A DNA stretch of 64,000 nt from JBBDYG01 sp040901765 (lineage in GTDB: Bacteria > Planctomycetota > Planctomycetia > Pirellulales > Lacipirellulaceae): contig JBBDYG010000097.1 in assembly GCA_040901765.1 (NCBI GenBank), positions 1-64,000 on the forward strand, written 5' to 3'. This document shows, piece by piece, positions 1-8,580 of the stretch (position 1 is the stretch's first letter; every line of letters starts with the position of its first letter). The position numbers were made by a program, and so were the translations under genes. The notes below the pieces were generated by a model. That model had not been told where the DNA came from. It saw only the letters and a program-made list of their open reading frames with translations, and ran no database searches.

Positions 1-288
1 CCGCATCAAGCTCAGGCGGCTTTATCCATCAATCCAAGAGTGATCAAGCACTAGGGCCGTATTGGCCGCGGTTCGTCTCAAGAGCTCAGCGCAGACGTTT
101 TCCGTACTGGTTTCCATGCCCCAGAAAACGTGTGCCACAACCGTGATTCTTCGGAATTCTCCAATATTCCATTCATTTAACGAGGATCGTTGTTTGCGTC
201 GGGTTAGCGGTGTCGTGTCTGGGCATTGATACGGTATCATGTCAGGCTGCTCCGCGGTAAGCGTCATCGTCCCCTCAGGAGTGCTACC

Positions 289-1296
289 ATGCCCCAATGC
301 TTTCTAGCGATTACCTTACGAAATTGGTCGTCTCGGCGGTTGCCTTTCGTCCTCGCATCAATCGTACTGCTGGCAAGAGGAGCTAGCGCGGCTACTCTTC
401 AATTCGATACCGACTCTGGCGCGCTTTTAGTCGACGTTGACGACCCGGCCGTAAAGGTCTCCCTGGACGGGCGAGAGTTAAAGATCACGGGAGCGGGCCT
501 GGAGGAGGTCCGCCTCACAGCCGGCCCCCATCTGTTTCGTGATGACCGCACCGACGAACTGCTTACAATAACTAGGGACGAGCGCGTCGTGGTCCGAGTA
601 CGGACGCGAGCGGAAAGAGCGGAACGCAAGTCTGCCCGATCGCGAGACGAACTAATGCGGGACGTCCGTCAGATCGCCGGGCAATTAGTCAGCCTGCGAA
701 GCGAGCTCGACGATGTTGTGTGGAGAGACGTCGAGTCGAGATGGACGACCACTGAGGCCGCCAAACTGCTAATCGCCTTCTTCCGGGGCGATGGGACGCT
801 GCCCGGATTTAGCGGCACGCCAGCCGAGGCCCGATGGCTAGTGGAACAACTAGCCCTGCTGCGTAGCGAGCGAGCCCTCGCTTTCGACATGCTGTCCGAA
901 GTAGCAGGGATCGATTCAACGCGGCCGGTGTCGCCATTGTGCGGCACATGGCAGGTGACCGAAGTATCCGGCGCTGGTGGGATCGCGGCCGATGCTTTGG
1001 AACTCTACGACCCCGACCCCATCGGCCGAACGTTCGTCGCAGCGAACGATACGGCCGCCCTCTTGTCCGGCGCGGGACTCTGGTTATTCGACGCCAGTTA
1101 CGACGAACCGGGCAGCGTCGATTTCAGCGCGGTGGTGCGCGGCAACACCATCTACCGAGGTCGATATCGAGTCGAAGGGGATGAGGCGATGCTGCGACTA
1201 AGCCCGATGAACGCGCCCCGACCCACCGCGCCGGATGGCGACCCGACCGATGGCGGGTTCGTAATGCGACTGCGGCGAATCAATATGAGCCAGTAA
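289..1296 (+). CDS. Exported planctomycete protein with PEGA-like and TIGR03067-like segments
   Basis: The ATG at 289 is preceded by CAGGA at a good distance. It gives a 335-residue protein with an N-terminal signal peptide (hydrophobic stretch around residues 15-32, ending in ARGASA). The open frame continues upstream to a TTG at 226, but that extension would bury the signal peptide. Residues about 35-75 resemble the short PEGA-like beta segment found after kinase domains in planctomycetes (LLVDVDDPAVKVSLDGREL). Residues about 215-330 begin LCGTWQV and end with a conserved-looking strand, like the TIGR03067 domain of planctomycete secreted proteins. No kinase domain lies in frame, so this may be a kinase-derived or stand-alone secreted protein. 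The cellular role is unknown. Confidence 0.75.
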   Translation: MPQCFLAITLRNWSSRRLPFVLASIVLLARGASAATLQFDTDSGALLVDVDDPAVKVSLDGRELKITGAGLEEVRLTAGPHLFRDDRTDELLTITRDERVVVRVRTRAERAERKSARSRDELMRDVRQIAGQLVSLRSELDDVVWRDVESRWTTTEAAKLLIAFFRGDGTLPGFSGTPAEARWLVEQLALLRSERALAFDMLSEVAGIDSTRPVSPLCGTWQVTEVSGAGGIAADALELYDPDPIGRTFVAANDTAALLSGAGLWLFDASYDEPGSVDFSAVVRGNTIYRGRYRVEGDEAMLRLSPMNAPRPTAPDGDPTDGGFVMRLRRINMSQ

Positions 1297-1579
1297 GAAC
1301 TACGTACAACGCACTCAAAAGTGCACGCCGTGAGGGATTCGCGCGCCTGAGTTTGGATTCAAGCTGCGTCGACTCGGCAGTCAACTCTCCCATGTCGAAA
1401 GTTTCAACATCGTTGGATTGCCGACGTACTTCAAGCGCCAAGAAAGTGCTGCGTCCCCCGTCCTAGAAAACACATGAGATTCTAGAACACGTGGGTTGTG
1501 TCGCGACGAACCTATGAGTCGATGGCACTCACCGCCACGAGCGGTTATAAAATGGTGGGTTGTCGGCGCGTGTCACGCG
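1297..1579. other. Intergenic region, no gene seen
   Basis: This 283-bp stretch separates a plus-strand gene from a convergent minus-strand gene. I see no convincing reading frame, RNA gene or terminator hairpin in it. Confidence 0.5.
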
Positions 1580-3247
1580 TTAATGAGTTTTCGGAACTTT
1601 GTACGCGAGGCCACCCTCTCGGAGACAACAACCCACTGCCGCAACAATCAACAGCATCATGGCAGTCCGCGGTTCGGGAACGGCCGCTTTCGCAATGATG
1701 ACCGAACCACTGCCAGCAGTTTGGCCGAAGTGAGCGCGCCAGACTTCATATCCTAGCTGGCCGTTGATGCCGGTATCCCGCCACACGACATAATCGGCGG
1801 CATCGACGGCGCCATCGGCATTAAAGTCACCCGGTACTGGAACGATTTGCGCCGCACTCAACTGAACCAAGTCGAGATAGAACGTCGTCCCCACGCCGGC
1901 GGAGATGCGGAAGTCGGCGCCGTTGTTCTGACGGTTACCAAAATAGGCGTCGTTGAGATAGAACGTGAATTGCTTCCAAGTGTCCTTGTCCCCCAGCGTG
2001 AACGAGCCGGCACTCTTGTACGCCCCATTTCCGATGGAGTCGTACTCCAGGGTCAGCGTAGCCGACCCCAGGTCGTAATAATCAACATCGATGGCCACAA
2101 TGGGACGGTTGCCCTCAAATGCGAATGCGTCGGTCACGTTGAAATACATGTAATAATCGCCGCCGGCCGCGTTGGTGTTTCTTCGACTTGCGCGGCTGGC
2201 TTTGGTGTCGGGTGTGGTGTTGCCGTCTCCCACCGTGACCAGGTTAATGCCATCCTCGATATCCGTGGTGCTGAGGTTGACCGAGACCATCTCCGGCGCC
2301 GGGTGGGCGGCCGTGTAATCGCGGTATGCATACCACGCGAGCTTCGGCGTCTCGTCTTGATGGAGCAGTCCGGCCCGGTCCGAAGCCCCCTCCCAAATCT
2401 GATACCAAAAAAATTTCTTCCACCACGGGCGCGAGGACATGCCATCAAGCATCGCAACCAAATAATCCGCTTGCGTCTGTTCTCCGATATTGTCTGATGG
2501 CCAGCCGCTTTCGGTGATCCAAATTGGTTTATTGGCGTAGCCTGCCGCCACGAGGGTGTTATGAATACCATCGATACCGACGAGCCGGCCTGAGGGGACA
2601 TCACCGCCGTCATACTGGTGATAGGATATGATGTCGATCTTATTGCCGGCCTGTTGCAAAATGTTGGTCATCCAACTGCTCGCCCGACCGGCACTGGAAA
2701 GCTCCGGGGCCAGCACCATGCAATCGGGATCGGCGGCATGTGCGGCATCGGCCCCGATCTTGAGGAGGTTGATGTACTCGGCCTGGGTTCCGTTCCAGAA
2801 TTGTGTCAAATTGGGTTCGTTCCATATCTCCCAGTATTTGATTGAATCTTTGTAGCGACTCACGGCAGCATAGACGTAGTCATACCAATCCTGAGTATTG
2901 GTCGGGGGATCGTTGGAATTACCGCCGGCGGAGGCCCAACTGGGCGTATACCCGAGCCCCGCATAAATGTTCAATCCGCGAGCGTTGGCTTCCGCTACGG
3001 CGTAATCATGAATTTCCCAGTTGTACGCGCCCTTACCGGTCGCCTCGACACTGCGCCAGGAAAAGTCGTATCGCCCCCAGGCGATGTCCGCATCTTTCAT
3101 CGCATTGAAGCGCGTTGGTGAGGGGATGAAAGCGACCACCCCATAAGGCGAATTAATATCGTTGGCCCGCGTCGGTGGTTCCGCCCACACCGTCGTCAGC
3201 ACCACAATTCCTATGACGCGAAATCGCATGTGCCGTACGCAACGCAT
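1580..3247 (-). CDS. Secreted clan GH-A glycoside hydrolase with dockerin-like repeat and PEP-CTERM signal
   Basis: The start at 3247 gives 555 residues beginning with a signal peptide (MRCVRHMRFRVIG, then a hydrophobic run). The frame stays open upstream, but those codons lack a good start context. The catalytic domain has the clan GH-A layout: the acid/base Glu lies in WNEPN near residue 144 and the nucleophile Glu in ITESGW near residue 246, as in GH39- and GH5-like families. A C-terminal beta-sandwich follows. Around residue 470 is a dockerin-like calcium segment (GDFNADGAVDAADYVVWRD), and around residue 525 a VPEP motif, hydrophobic helix and basic tail form a PEP-CTERM signal. It is probably exported, processed by an exosortase and active on a plant or algal polysaccharide. 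The substrate is not evident. Confidence 0.85.
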   Translation of the reverse strand: MRCVRHMRFRVIGIVVLTTVWAEPPTRANDINSPYGVVAFIPSPTRFNAMKDADIAWGRYDFSWRSVEATGKGAYNWEIHDYAVAEANARGLNIYAGLGYTPSWASAGGNSNDPPTNTQDWYDYVYAAVSRYKDSIKYWEIWNEPNLTQFWNGTQAEYINLLKIGADAAHAADPDCMVLAPELSSAGRASSWMTNILQQAGNKIDIISYHQYDGGDVPSGRLVGIDGIHNTLVAAGYANKPIWITESGWPSDNIGEQTQADYLVAMLDGMSSRPWWKKFFWYQIWEGASDRAGLLHQDETPKLAWYAYRDYTAAHPAPEMVSVNLSTTDIEDGINLVTVGDGNTTPDTKASRASRRNTNAAGGDYYMYFNVTDAFAFEGNRPIVAIDVDYYDLGSATLTLEYDSIGNGAYKSAGSFTLGDKDTWKQFTFYLNDAYFGNRQNNGADFRISAGVGTTFYLDLVQLSAAQIVPVPGDFNADGAVDAADYVVWRDTGINGQLGYEVWRAHFGQTAGSGSVIIAKAAVPEPRTAMMLLIVAAVGCCLREGGLAYKVPKTH

Positions 3248-3308
3248 GGTAAGCACCGGATCGGTTGTTGATTTATCCCGAAGTGGGACCATTGTACAGA
3301 ACCTTTGA

Positions 3309-3530
3309 TCATACCGCGCATGAATTAAGCCAAAACTGGTGCAAAGTAGCTTCCACGCTTGAGCTGTACCCTTCGAGCACGTCCACGACCTGAACGAGAA
3401 TTGGGTCGATTGGACATAACTGCAAGAGAGCATTGTAGCACGCGGCGTCATACACGAGCGGCAGGAGTTGCTCTGAGGCGGTTGAGTCACCCGATTCGAT
3501 CCGCGACAAGATCTGCGTGACGTCGTTCAT
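3309..3530 (-). pseudogene. Remnant of an ECF-type RNA polymerase sigma factor (N-terminus only)
   Basis: The ATG at 3530 opens with MNDVTQILSRIESGD, followed by a segment ending LLPLVYD. This is the standard start of planctomycete ECF sigma factors (region sigma-2). After about 27 residues the similarity stops and an unrelated sequence runs to a stop at 3309, so sigma-2 is broken and sigma-4 is missing. The inverted repeat of the adjacent insertion sequence begins 9 bp upstream of the start codon. Deletion associated with that element is a plausible cause of the damage. The identification rests on remembered family sequence, not on a search. Confidence 0.6.
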
Positions 3531-3538
3531 AACGCTAT

Positions 3539-4524
3539 TCACTACTGTCCGGCTATAAGTCGAATAGTTTCAACTGGTTAGGATCGGGGTGTTCTGGAAA
3601 TGGTTGATTTTGGGCATGGAGGGCCTCAAACAGCGGGATTTTCTCGAACAGCGTGAGGCTGAGGATTTGCAAAATGTCGTACAAGCTCCGTTCGATCCGC
3701 AGTTCCTTTTTCACGATGGCGACGAGTACATAGACGCTGATGGCGATCCAGACCTGCGTCTTCACGGCGTTGTCGCTGGTGCCGTAGAAAGCTTTGATTC
3801 GCAGATGTTGCTCGATCGGCAATTGGTCGAGGACGTTCGCATCGGGCATTTTCCCGTGAGAAACGTGGATAAAGCAGGGGATGTTGCCGCGCAGGTCCAG
3901 CAGCGTATGCAGCTTGACGGCGCCCTTGCGACGACGAAACTTGGCCCACGGGAACAAGCTCAAGCGCAAGTCGATGGTCGTGGAGTCCAGCGCGTAGACC
4001 GTTTGTGCGAGATCGACTGCCAGCGGTTCTTGAGCGTACAACTTTCGCGCCCGACGAATCAGCACTTGGGCGAAGTCGGCGTAGATTCGCCAGTCGTGCG
4101 CCGCGTTGGCGTCGGCCAACGTGCTCCGCGAGACCTTTCCGCGAAAGCCGGCGTGATACAGTTTTGGACCCAAGGCCCGCAAGCATGTTTCGATGTCCCG
4201 CAAGCTCTCGCGATAGGTGAGCTGCGCGAATCCCAGACACAGGAATTGGTCGCGACAGGAGAAGCCGCGACTGCGACGATTGCCGCGGTACTTGTCGACG
4301 CCAGCGCCAAACTCGCGCCGCGGCAGAAAGTCCATGAGTTGCGCAAACACGAGTTGTCCCTCGAACACAAGCCCTCCGCGGCCGCCTTGGCAAGAAAAAA
4401 GTGCCCCTGCCAAGGCTTGAGTCTGCTTGCGAATTCAAGTCGTGTACACGCTTTGCTCGACGCAACTCGTTAAAAACGTAGAAGTTAATGAAAATCATTC
4501 CGGCGTTAGCCCGGACAGTAGTGA
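3539..4524 (-). mobile_element. IS4-family insertion sequence, internally deleted
   Basis: The ends are a perfect 14-bp inverted repeat: TCACTACTGTCCGG at 3539-3552 and its reverse complement at 4511-4524. Similarity continues imperfectly inward (CTATAA versus GCTAAC). Between the ends lies a single transposase frame on the minus strand that lacks the catalytic middle. I could not find a convincing target-site duplication, which suggests an old copy or a flanking deletion. At about 986 bp it is shorter than IS4-group elements usually are (about 1.3-1.5 kb), as expected from the internal loss. Confidence 0.8.
3553..4368 (-). pseudogene. IS4-family DDE transposase with in-frame deletion of the catalytic core
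   Basis: The GTG at 4368 gives MFEGQLVFAQLMDFLP, which fits the usual start of this family. The frame is open further up to 4413. The N-terminal half is well preserved, including the first catalytic Asp in YALDSTTID and the block KLHTLLDLRGNIP. The sequence then jumps from NVLDQLPIE directly to QHLRIKAFYGTS, which in intact relatives lies roughly 100 or more residues further on. The missing part carries the second Asp (DRGY region) and the catalytic Glu region. The protein is therefore about 271 residues, instead of roughly 390, and should be inactive even though its frame is intact. It could still bind the element ends. Confidence 0.85.
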
Positions 4525-4737
4525 CCTCGCATGTGCAAATGGAGCTGACTGACAGCTCCGACACGCCATGGTACGCACGATGAGACGCGGCAGAAGCGGA
4601 AAAACATCGCGTGTTAGCAAGTGGTAGAGATTGTTAGTTTTTCGTTATGTTTGCCCCTATAGCTGATCTTGAACGCTGTCCGGAAAATCTCGACGATCGA
4701 ATACCCGCCTCTGGCCGCTGCCCTCTGGAGCTCTTAT

Positions 4738-5529
4738 TCATAATATGGATTGAGCTTGGGGACCAATCAAGATTACCCGCTCGCGGCCATAATGCTCGGT
4801 CTTATGGCTTTCAGGTCGGTATGTCGTCCACACGTCGGAGCTGCAGTCAACGTCCATCGGTCGCAGGATACAGACTTCGGTCGGCCGCATCCCAGTCAGT
4901 CGCTGCAACTGAACCATATCCGCTGGAATTTCGGGCACGTACTCTAGGGTCGACTTCACTGTCGCATCATCGACAGGGAGCACTGGGGCCGTTTCTCGCG
5001 CTTCACTCCTGCCGCTGCGCAGTCCGTCCACCACGGTCAGTGTTTGATAAACAGTAATTGGGACAAGCTGCTCTGCGGCAAGCCACTTGAATGCTCGCCG
5101 GATTCGACTCACATTTTGATTGATCGTACTGCGAGCTAGGCCGGCCTCGACCATCTGATGCCGTACCGCTCGGACCGCCGCGGCACTAAACTTGGCAGCT
5201 GAGGTCCGGCCGTAAAGTTGTTTGACGCATCGCAAGGCAGCCTTGATCCCGTGCAATTCGCTCGTCGGTTTACCGGCTTTGTTAATGTAGAGGCGTTTGG
5301 CGTGCTGCCAGTAACGAGCGCAGGCTTCAACGATAGTCAGCTCTAGCCTCGTGACGATTGGCTGCCGGCCGTTGAGCAACCACTCGGCAACTAGCCGATC
5401 GTATTCAACTTTGCTGGCCCTTGTTCCGTGGCGGCCAAGATAGCGGCGCTGGCCGTTCAACTCCACGAACGCCTGACCGCTGGCACGATGCTTGCGATAC
5501 TTCGGAACCGATTCTGTGAGACGTGGCAT
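4738..5529 (-). pseudogene. Tyrosine site-specific integrase truncated at its 3' end
   Basis: The start at 5529 has a good Shine-Dalgarno (AAGGAG, then ATATCGCAC and ATG). The N-terminus MPRLTESVPKYRKHRASG is typical of planctomycete phage-type integrases. It continues with a SAM-like core-binding domain (about residues 60-150). The catalytic domain then starts and shows the first Arg in LTGMRPTEV near residue 218. Translation stops at 263 residues, just after IGPQAQSIL. The HxxR box, the second His and the nucleophile Tyr are all missing, and the sequence beyond the stop does not restore them in any frame. It lies just outside the left attachment site of the 5.6-17 kb element. It may be the relic of an earlier integration, or unrelated. 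Confidence 0.75.
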
Positions 5530-5646
5530 GTGCGATATCTCCTTTGCGAGCCAAGCGGGTTTTACCCGCTTGCGCTCTTAGGAAATGCCGCACTGCCGAC
5601 CACCGGCAGGTATCAGAACTCTTGATTCGGCAACGGTTTATGACAA

Positions 5647-5667
5647 GTGGGCGCGGCAGAACTCGAA
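5647..5667 (+). repeat. Left attachment site (attL core)
   Basis: This is an exact 21-bp copy of the tRNA-Val 3' end found at 16959-16979. In the plus-strand frame it encodes GRGRTR, the same six residues that the right copy encodes inside the integrase. A motif CGACGTAGT follows at 5669-5677 and resembles the arms of the inverted repeat at 16901-16942, so it may be an integrase arm-binding site. Confidence 0.85.
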
Positions 5668-5852
5668 ACGACGTAGTTTCTCTGGGGAAAAGTGGGGTGT
5701 CTGATCAGGGCGCTGCAAAAGCGCTGCACGCGGCGACTCTCGACCAGGAACCGGAGATCGTCATGGCCGAGGCGCTGGAGCAGCTCGGATTGTCCCCCGA
5801 CGACCTGGCGGTGGTTGCCGCCCTTGTTCACCGGTTGTCTAGTGCAAAGTGA
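5667..5852 (+). other. Displaced 3' segment of the integrase reading frame (61 codons)
   Basis: Directly after the left core, the frame that reads GRGRTR through the core stays open for 61 codons, starting NDVVSLGKSGVSDQGAAK and ending VHRLSSAK before TGA at 5850-5852. The right-hand integrase reads the same core in the same frame. After excision the two would therefore join into one gene of about 498 codons. QGAAK followed by an acidic helical segment looks like the tails I associate with planctomycete integrases. There is no start codon with a ribosome site of its own. The frame match is seen in the sequence. That the joined protein is made is inference. Confidence 0.7.
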
Positions 5853-5907
5853 TAGCGCCGTGGGGTACACCGACAGAACCAGTTCTCTGTCCGTGGAAAC
5901 CCAGTAG

Positions 5908-7905
5908 ATGCCTGACATCACCTTCAGCTCGAAGGGCGGCGATAAAGTTATCGCCGATAGCGCCAAGATCAATTCGGCGATCGTTGGCGATGCTCAAAAA
6001 TCGGCCAACGCATTCACGAGCTTCACTCAGAAGACCAGTGCCGCCAACATCCAAGCGGCCACCAACTGGGAGCGGACGGCTCAGGGCATCATCCAGCGGA
6101 ATCTTTCTGCCGAGCAAAAGTACCAGACGCAGCTCGCCAAGGTCCAGGAAGTCTTCAAGCAGAATAAAATCGACGCTGCGACCTACGAAAAAGAGGTCCA
6201 GCGGATCGGCGAGCAGTACGAGAAGGCGGAGAAAAAAGCCGATGAGTTTGGCGAGGCAGGCAAAGAGAATTTGACCGGTCAGGCCATCACTCAGATCAAG
6301 GACTATGCTCATAATTTTGGGGCAATCACGACGGTCATCGGCTCGGTCACGGGGGCTTTGCAAGAACTAGCGGCCGAGCGGCAGCGGTTCGCGGAGGATT
6401 CCAAGGGCGCGATCCTCGGCGAGGGCGGGCTGGCTCAGCTCGCCAACACCGAGGCTGAATACAAGGCGCTGCTGGCGGAATCGCGCGCGCTGTCGGGCAG
6501 GCTTGGTATCTCACGGGACGAAGGCGCGAACATCACGGGCCAAATTCAGGCCGCTGGCGTGTTGGAAAAAAAAGATCGTGAATTCTTCGGGGACGTTCGG
6601 GCCGCCGGATTGGTCGGGGACGTGGGCGGACTCGCTAAATCGGCGGAAACGCTGCGCGCGTCGATGGGCGTGGGAGAAGTAGGTAGTTACCGCGAGATTG
6701 TTTCCAAAGCGCTCGCGGCAAGTGCCGGCGCCCCGGGCGACGTGGCTTCCGTGCTGGAGGCGAGCGCACGCGGCGGAACTTCGGCCATGGCGCTGAAAAT
6801 CCGCGATGAAGAGCTACTAGCACTTACGGCGCGGACGGCCACCGCAACCGGAAGCCCCGAGATGGGTGGCACTCAGGCCGCGGCGCTGTTGGCGCAGCTC
6901 GATAAGTTTGGCATGACCGACGGCCTTTCGGTTGTGAAGGATAAGATGGGGCAGGGTCGCAAGACGTTGTCCGAAGCGGAGGAGCGACTCGCGAGAGCCG
7001 ATGCAGAACTCTTGGAAGAGCGGGACAACAATCCCGAGAGATTAAAGGCGGCGCACCGACGCATGCTTGATGCCGATCATGGACTGAAAAAGAAATTCAA
7101 GACAACCGAGCAAAAGACGGCAGCGCAGAAGCGGTTCGATCGCGCCTTCGAGGACTTGCAGACCGCTGAAGCGGACGAGGCGGAAAATCTGAAAGCCGCC
7201 CAAACGAAACAACAGGAGGCCCGCGCCGACGTGGAGGCTGCTAAGCAAGGCATGCCAAACGAAGCGGCGCTAATGCGGCAATTCGCGCCAATCGAAGGTA
7301 AAACGCTCGCGGATAAGTTGAACAATATTAAGGGCCGCGTCGATGCGGGTGCGGCGCTCAGCGGTCCGGACGGAATTTTGGGCGACCGACAGGAAGCGAT
7401 CAACGCTTACCGAGTCATCACCGGCGACATGGGGGCCTACGAGGACGTTCTTAGCAACATCGACAACGCATCAAAGAATGATCTGGTTGGCCAGCGCATC
7501 AAAATGACTAACACCGATCCCAATCTGGTCGCTGCTCGATCGAGTGTAAAGACTCGCGGCCAATCGTCCGTCACGCCGGCGGCAATTGATCAAGGCACCT
7601 ACCAGAACGCATTCGATTCGATCTTGGAGAAGCGAAAAACCGATCGCCAAGAATCGAATTTTCTATCGCAGTTCCACGGGATCACGAACGATTGGTTTTT
7701 GCAGAGTCGGGCGTTTTTCACCGGACCGGACAACGTGGTACGAGACTTCGAGCGCAGCGACCCCGATGCGATTCCGCAAGGCACCCGCGAGGCGCTGGAA
7801 CTGATGCGGAGGCAAGCCGCCGCGGCGGAGAAGATGCAAAAAGCAGTAGAAGATACCAATCACGCAATCCGCAGCAGCCACGGCTTATTAGGTGTACCGC
7901 AATGA
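5908..7905 (+). CDS. Large coiled-coil protein, tail tape-measure-like
   Basis: This 665-residue protein begins MPDITFSSKGGDKVIADSAK. It is rich in Ala, Lys, Glu and Gln, with long predicted coiled coils at about residues 60-115 and 350-450. In between is an Ala/Gly-rich middle (about 150-300) with patterns such as GLAQLANTEAEYKALL and LRASMGVGEVGSYREIV. N-terminal lineage and length fit a phage minor tail or tape-measure protein, although no transmembrane hairpins are obvious. It is the first cargo gene after the left attachment site, and its stop overlaps the start of the next gene (ATGA), so the two should be translationally coupled. The function is a family-level guess. A scaffold or adhesin-like coiled-coil protein is also possible. 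Confidence 0.6.
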   Translation: MPDITFSSKGGDKVIADSAKINSAIVGDAQKSANAFTSFTQKTSAANIQAATNWERTAQGIIQRNLSAEQKYQTQLAKVQEVFKQNKIDAATYEKEVQRIGEQYEKAEKKADEFGEAGKENLTGQAITQIKDYAHNFGAITTVIGSVTGALQELAAERQRFAEDSKGAILGEGGLAQLANTEAEYKALLAESRALSGRLGISRDEGANITGQIQAAGVLEKKDREFFGDVRAAGLVGDVGGLAKSAETLRASMGVGEVGSYREIVSKALAASAGAPGDVASVLEASARGGTSAMALKIRDEELLALTARTATATGSPEMGGTQAAALLAQLDKFGMTDGLSVVKDKMGQGRKTLSEAEERLARADAELLEERDNNPERLKAAHRRMLDADHGLKKKFKTTEQKTAAQKRFDRAFEDLQTAEADEAENLKAAQTKQQEARADVEAAKQGMPNEAALMRQFAPIEGKTLADKLNNIKGRVDAGAALSGPDGILGDRQEAINAYRVITGDMGAYEDVLSNIDNASKNDLVGQRIKMTNTDPNLVAARSSVKTRGQSSVTPAAIDQGTYQNAFDSILEKRKTDRQESNFLSQFHGITNDWFLQSRAFFTGPDNVVRDFERSDPDAIPQGTREALELMRRQAAAAEKMQKAVEDTNHAIRSSHGLLGVPQ

Positions 7906-8579
7906 CCGCGATCGAGGCCGCCGAATATGTAGACACGATGATTGATCGGCCCTGCCCGACGTGGGCCGGATCGGTGGCGGCAATCCGGGCGGCCGAGCAG
8001 CCGCCGTGGCTCGACTGGCGGAAGATAGCCAAGCCGATCGTCTCGCAAAACTATTCCGTCGCTCACCTGCTGATCGAGGGGCTGCTCACCACGTCGGCCG
8101 CGATCCACGTCGGCGCGGAGCTGGCGCACCAAGTGAAGCAGTCGCATATTGATTCGATATGCCTGTGGATTGATTCAGAGGCCGGCCAGGTGTCGGCGTT
8201 AACGCATTTGCTGCCGGTGGTAGAAGCGGCGTGCAAGTTTAAGTTTGTGGTGGCGTATGTGCTCAAGGCATTCGGCCCCGCGGCGGTCCTGGCGCGGCAT
8301 TGTCGCGTGGTGCTCGGCCATCCCAATTCGCGAATCGGACTGCTGGCCGGCCGGCTGCCGCTGGTATCCGAATATGACGAGGCGGTCCGCCTGGAGCACG
8401 AGCTAGACGTAGCGACGTTTCGCGATTACGGCGAGCTGGTCAAGTACCCGATCGGCGCGAAGCTGTGGGAGCGACTGCAAGAGTCGTGGCTCAACGGCGA
8501 GCAGGCCGAGGCGGCGGACCTGATTCACTTCCTGTTTCCCACGCCCTGCGCGGCATTTGCAAATCGAGGTAGGTGCTGA
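7902..8579 (+). CDS. S49/ClpP-fold protein lacking the catalytic serine (pseudoprotease)
   Basis: The ATG at 7902 overlaps the previous stop by four bases and gives 225 residues. The middle parallels the S49 protease encoded next to it: ICLWIDSEAGQVSAL corresponds to ILLVVDSPGGSVAGT, VVAYVLKAFGPAAVLARHC to VVAIVEDLCCSAAYWAICG, and VVLGHPNSRIGLLAG to IVATPTSVVGSLGVF. The position of the nucleophilic Ser is occupied by Gly-Pro, so peptidase activity is not expected. It may act as an inactive partner in a mixed ring with the active protein, much as ClpR subunits accompany ClpP. The alignment was made by eye, and I have not verified the fold. Confidence 0.65.
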   Translation: MTAIEAAEYVDTMIDRPCPTWAGSVAAIRAAEQPPWLDWRKIAKPIVSQNYSVAHLLIEGLLTTSAAIHVGAELAHQVKQSHIDSICLWIDSEAGQVSALTHLLPVVEAACKFKFVVAYVLKAFGPAAVLARHCRVVLGHPNSRIGLLAGRLPLVSEYDEAVRLEHELDVATFRDYGELVKYPIGAKLWERLQESWLNGEQAEAADLIHFLFPTPCAAFANRGRC

Positions 8580-8580
8580 G

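Noticed and set aside
1847..2497. Plus-strand open frame of 216 codons
   Set aside because: It lies antisense to the glycoside hydrolase catalytic domain, a GC-rich shadow.
3589..4473. Plus-strand open frame of 294 codons across the IS
   Set aside because: It is antisense to a well-matching transposase and has no recognisable domain or ribosome site.
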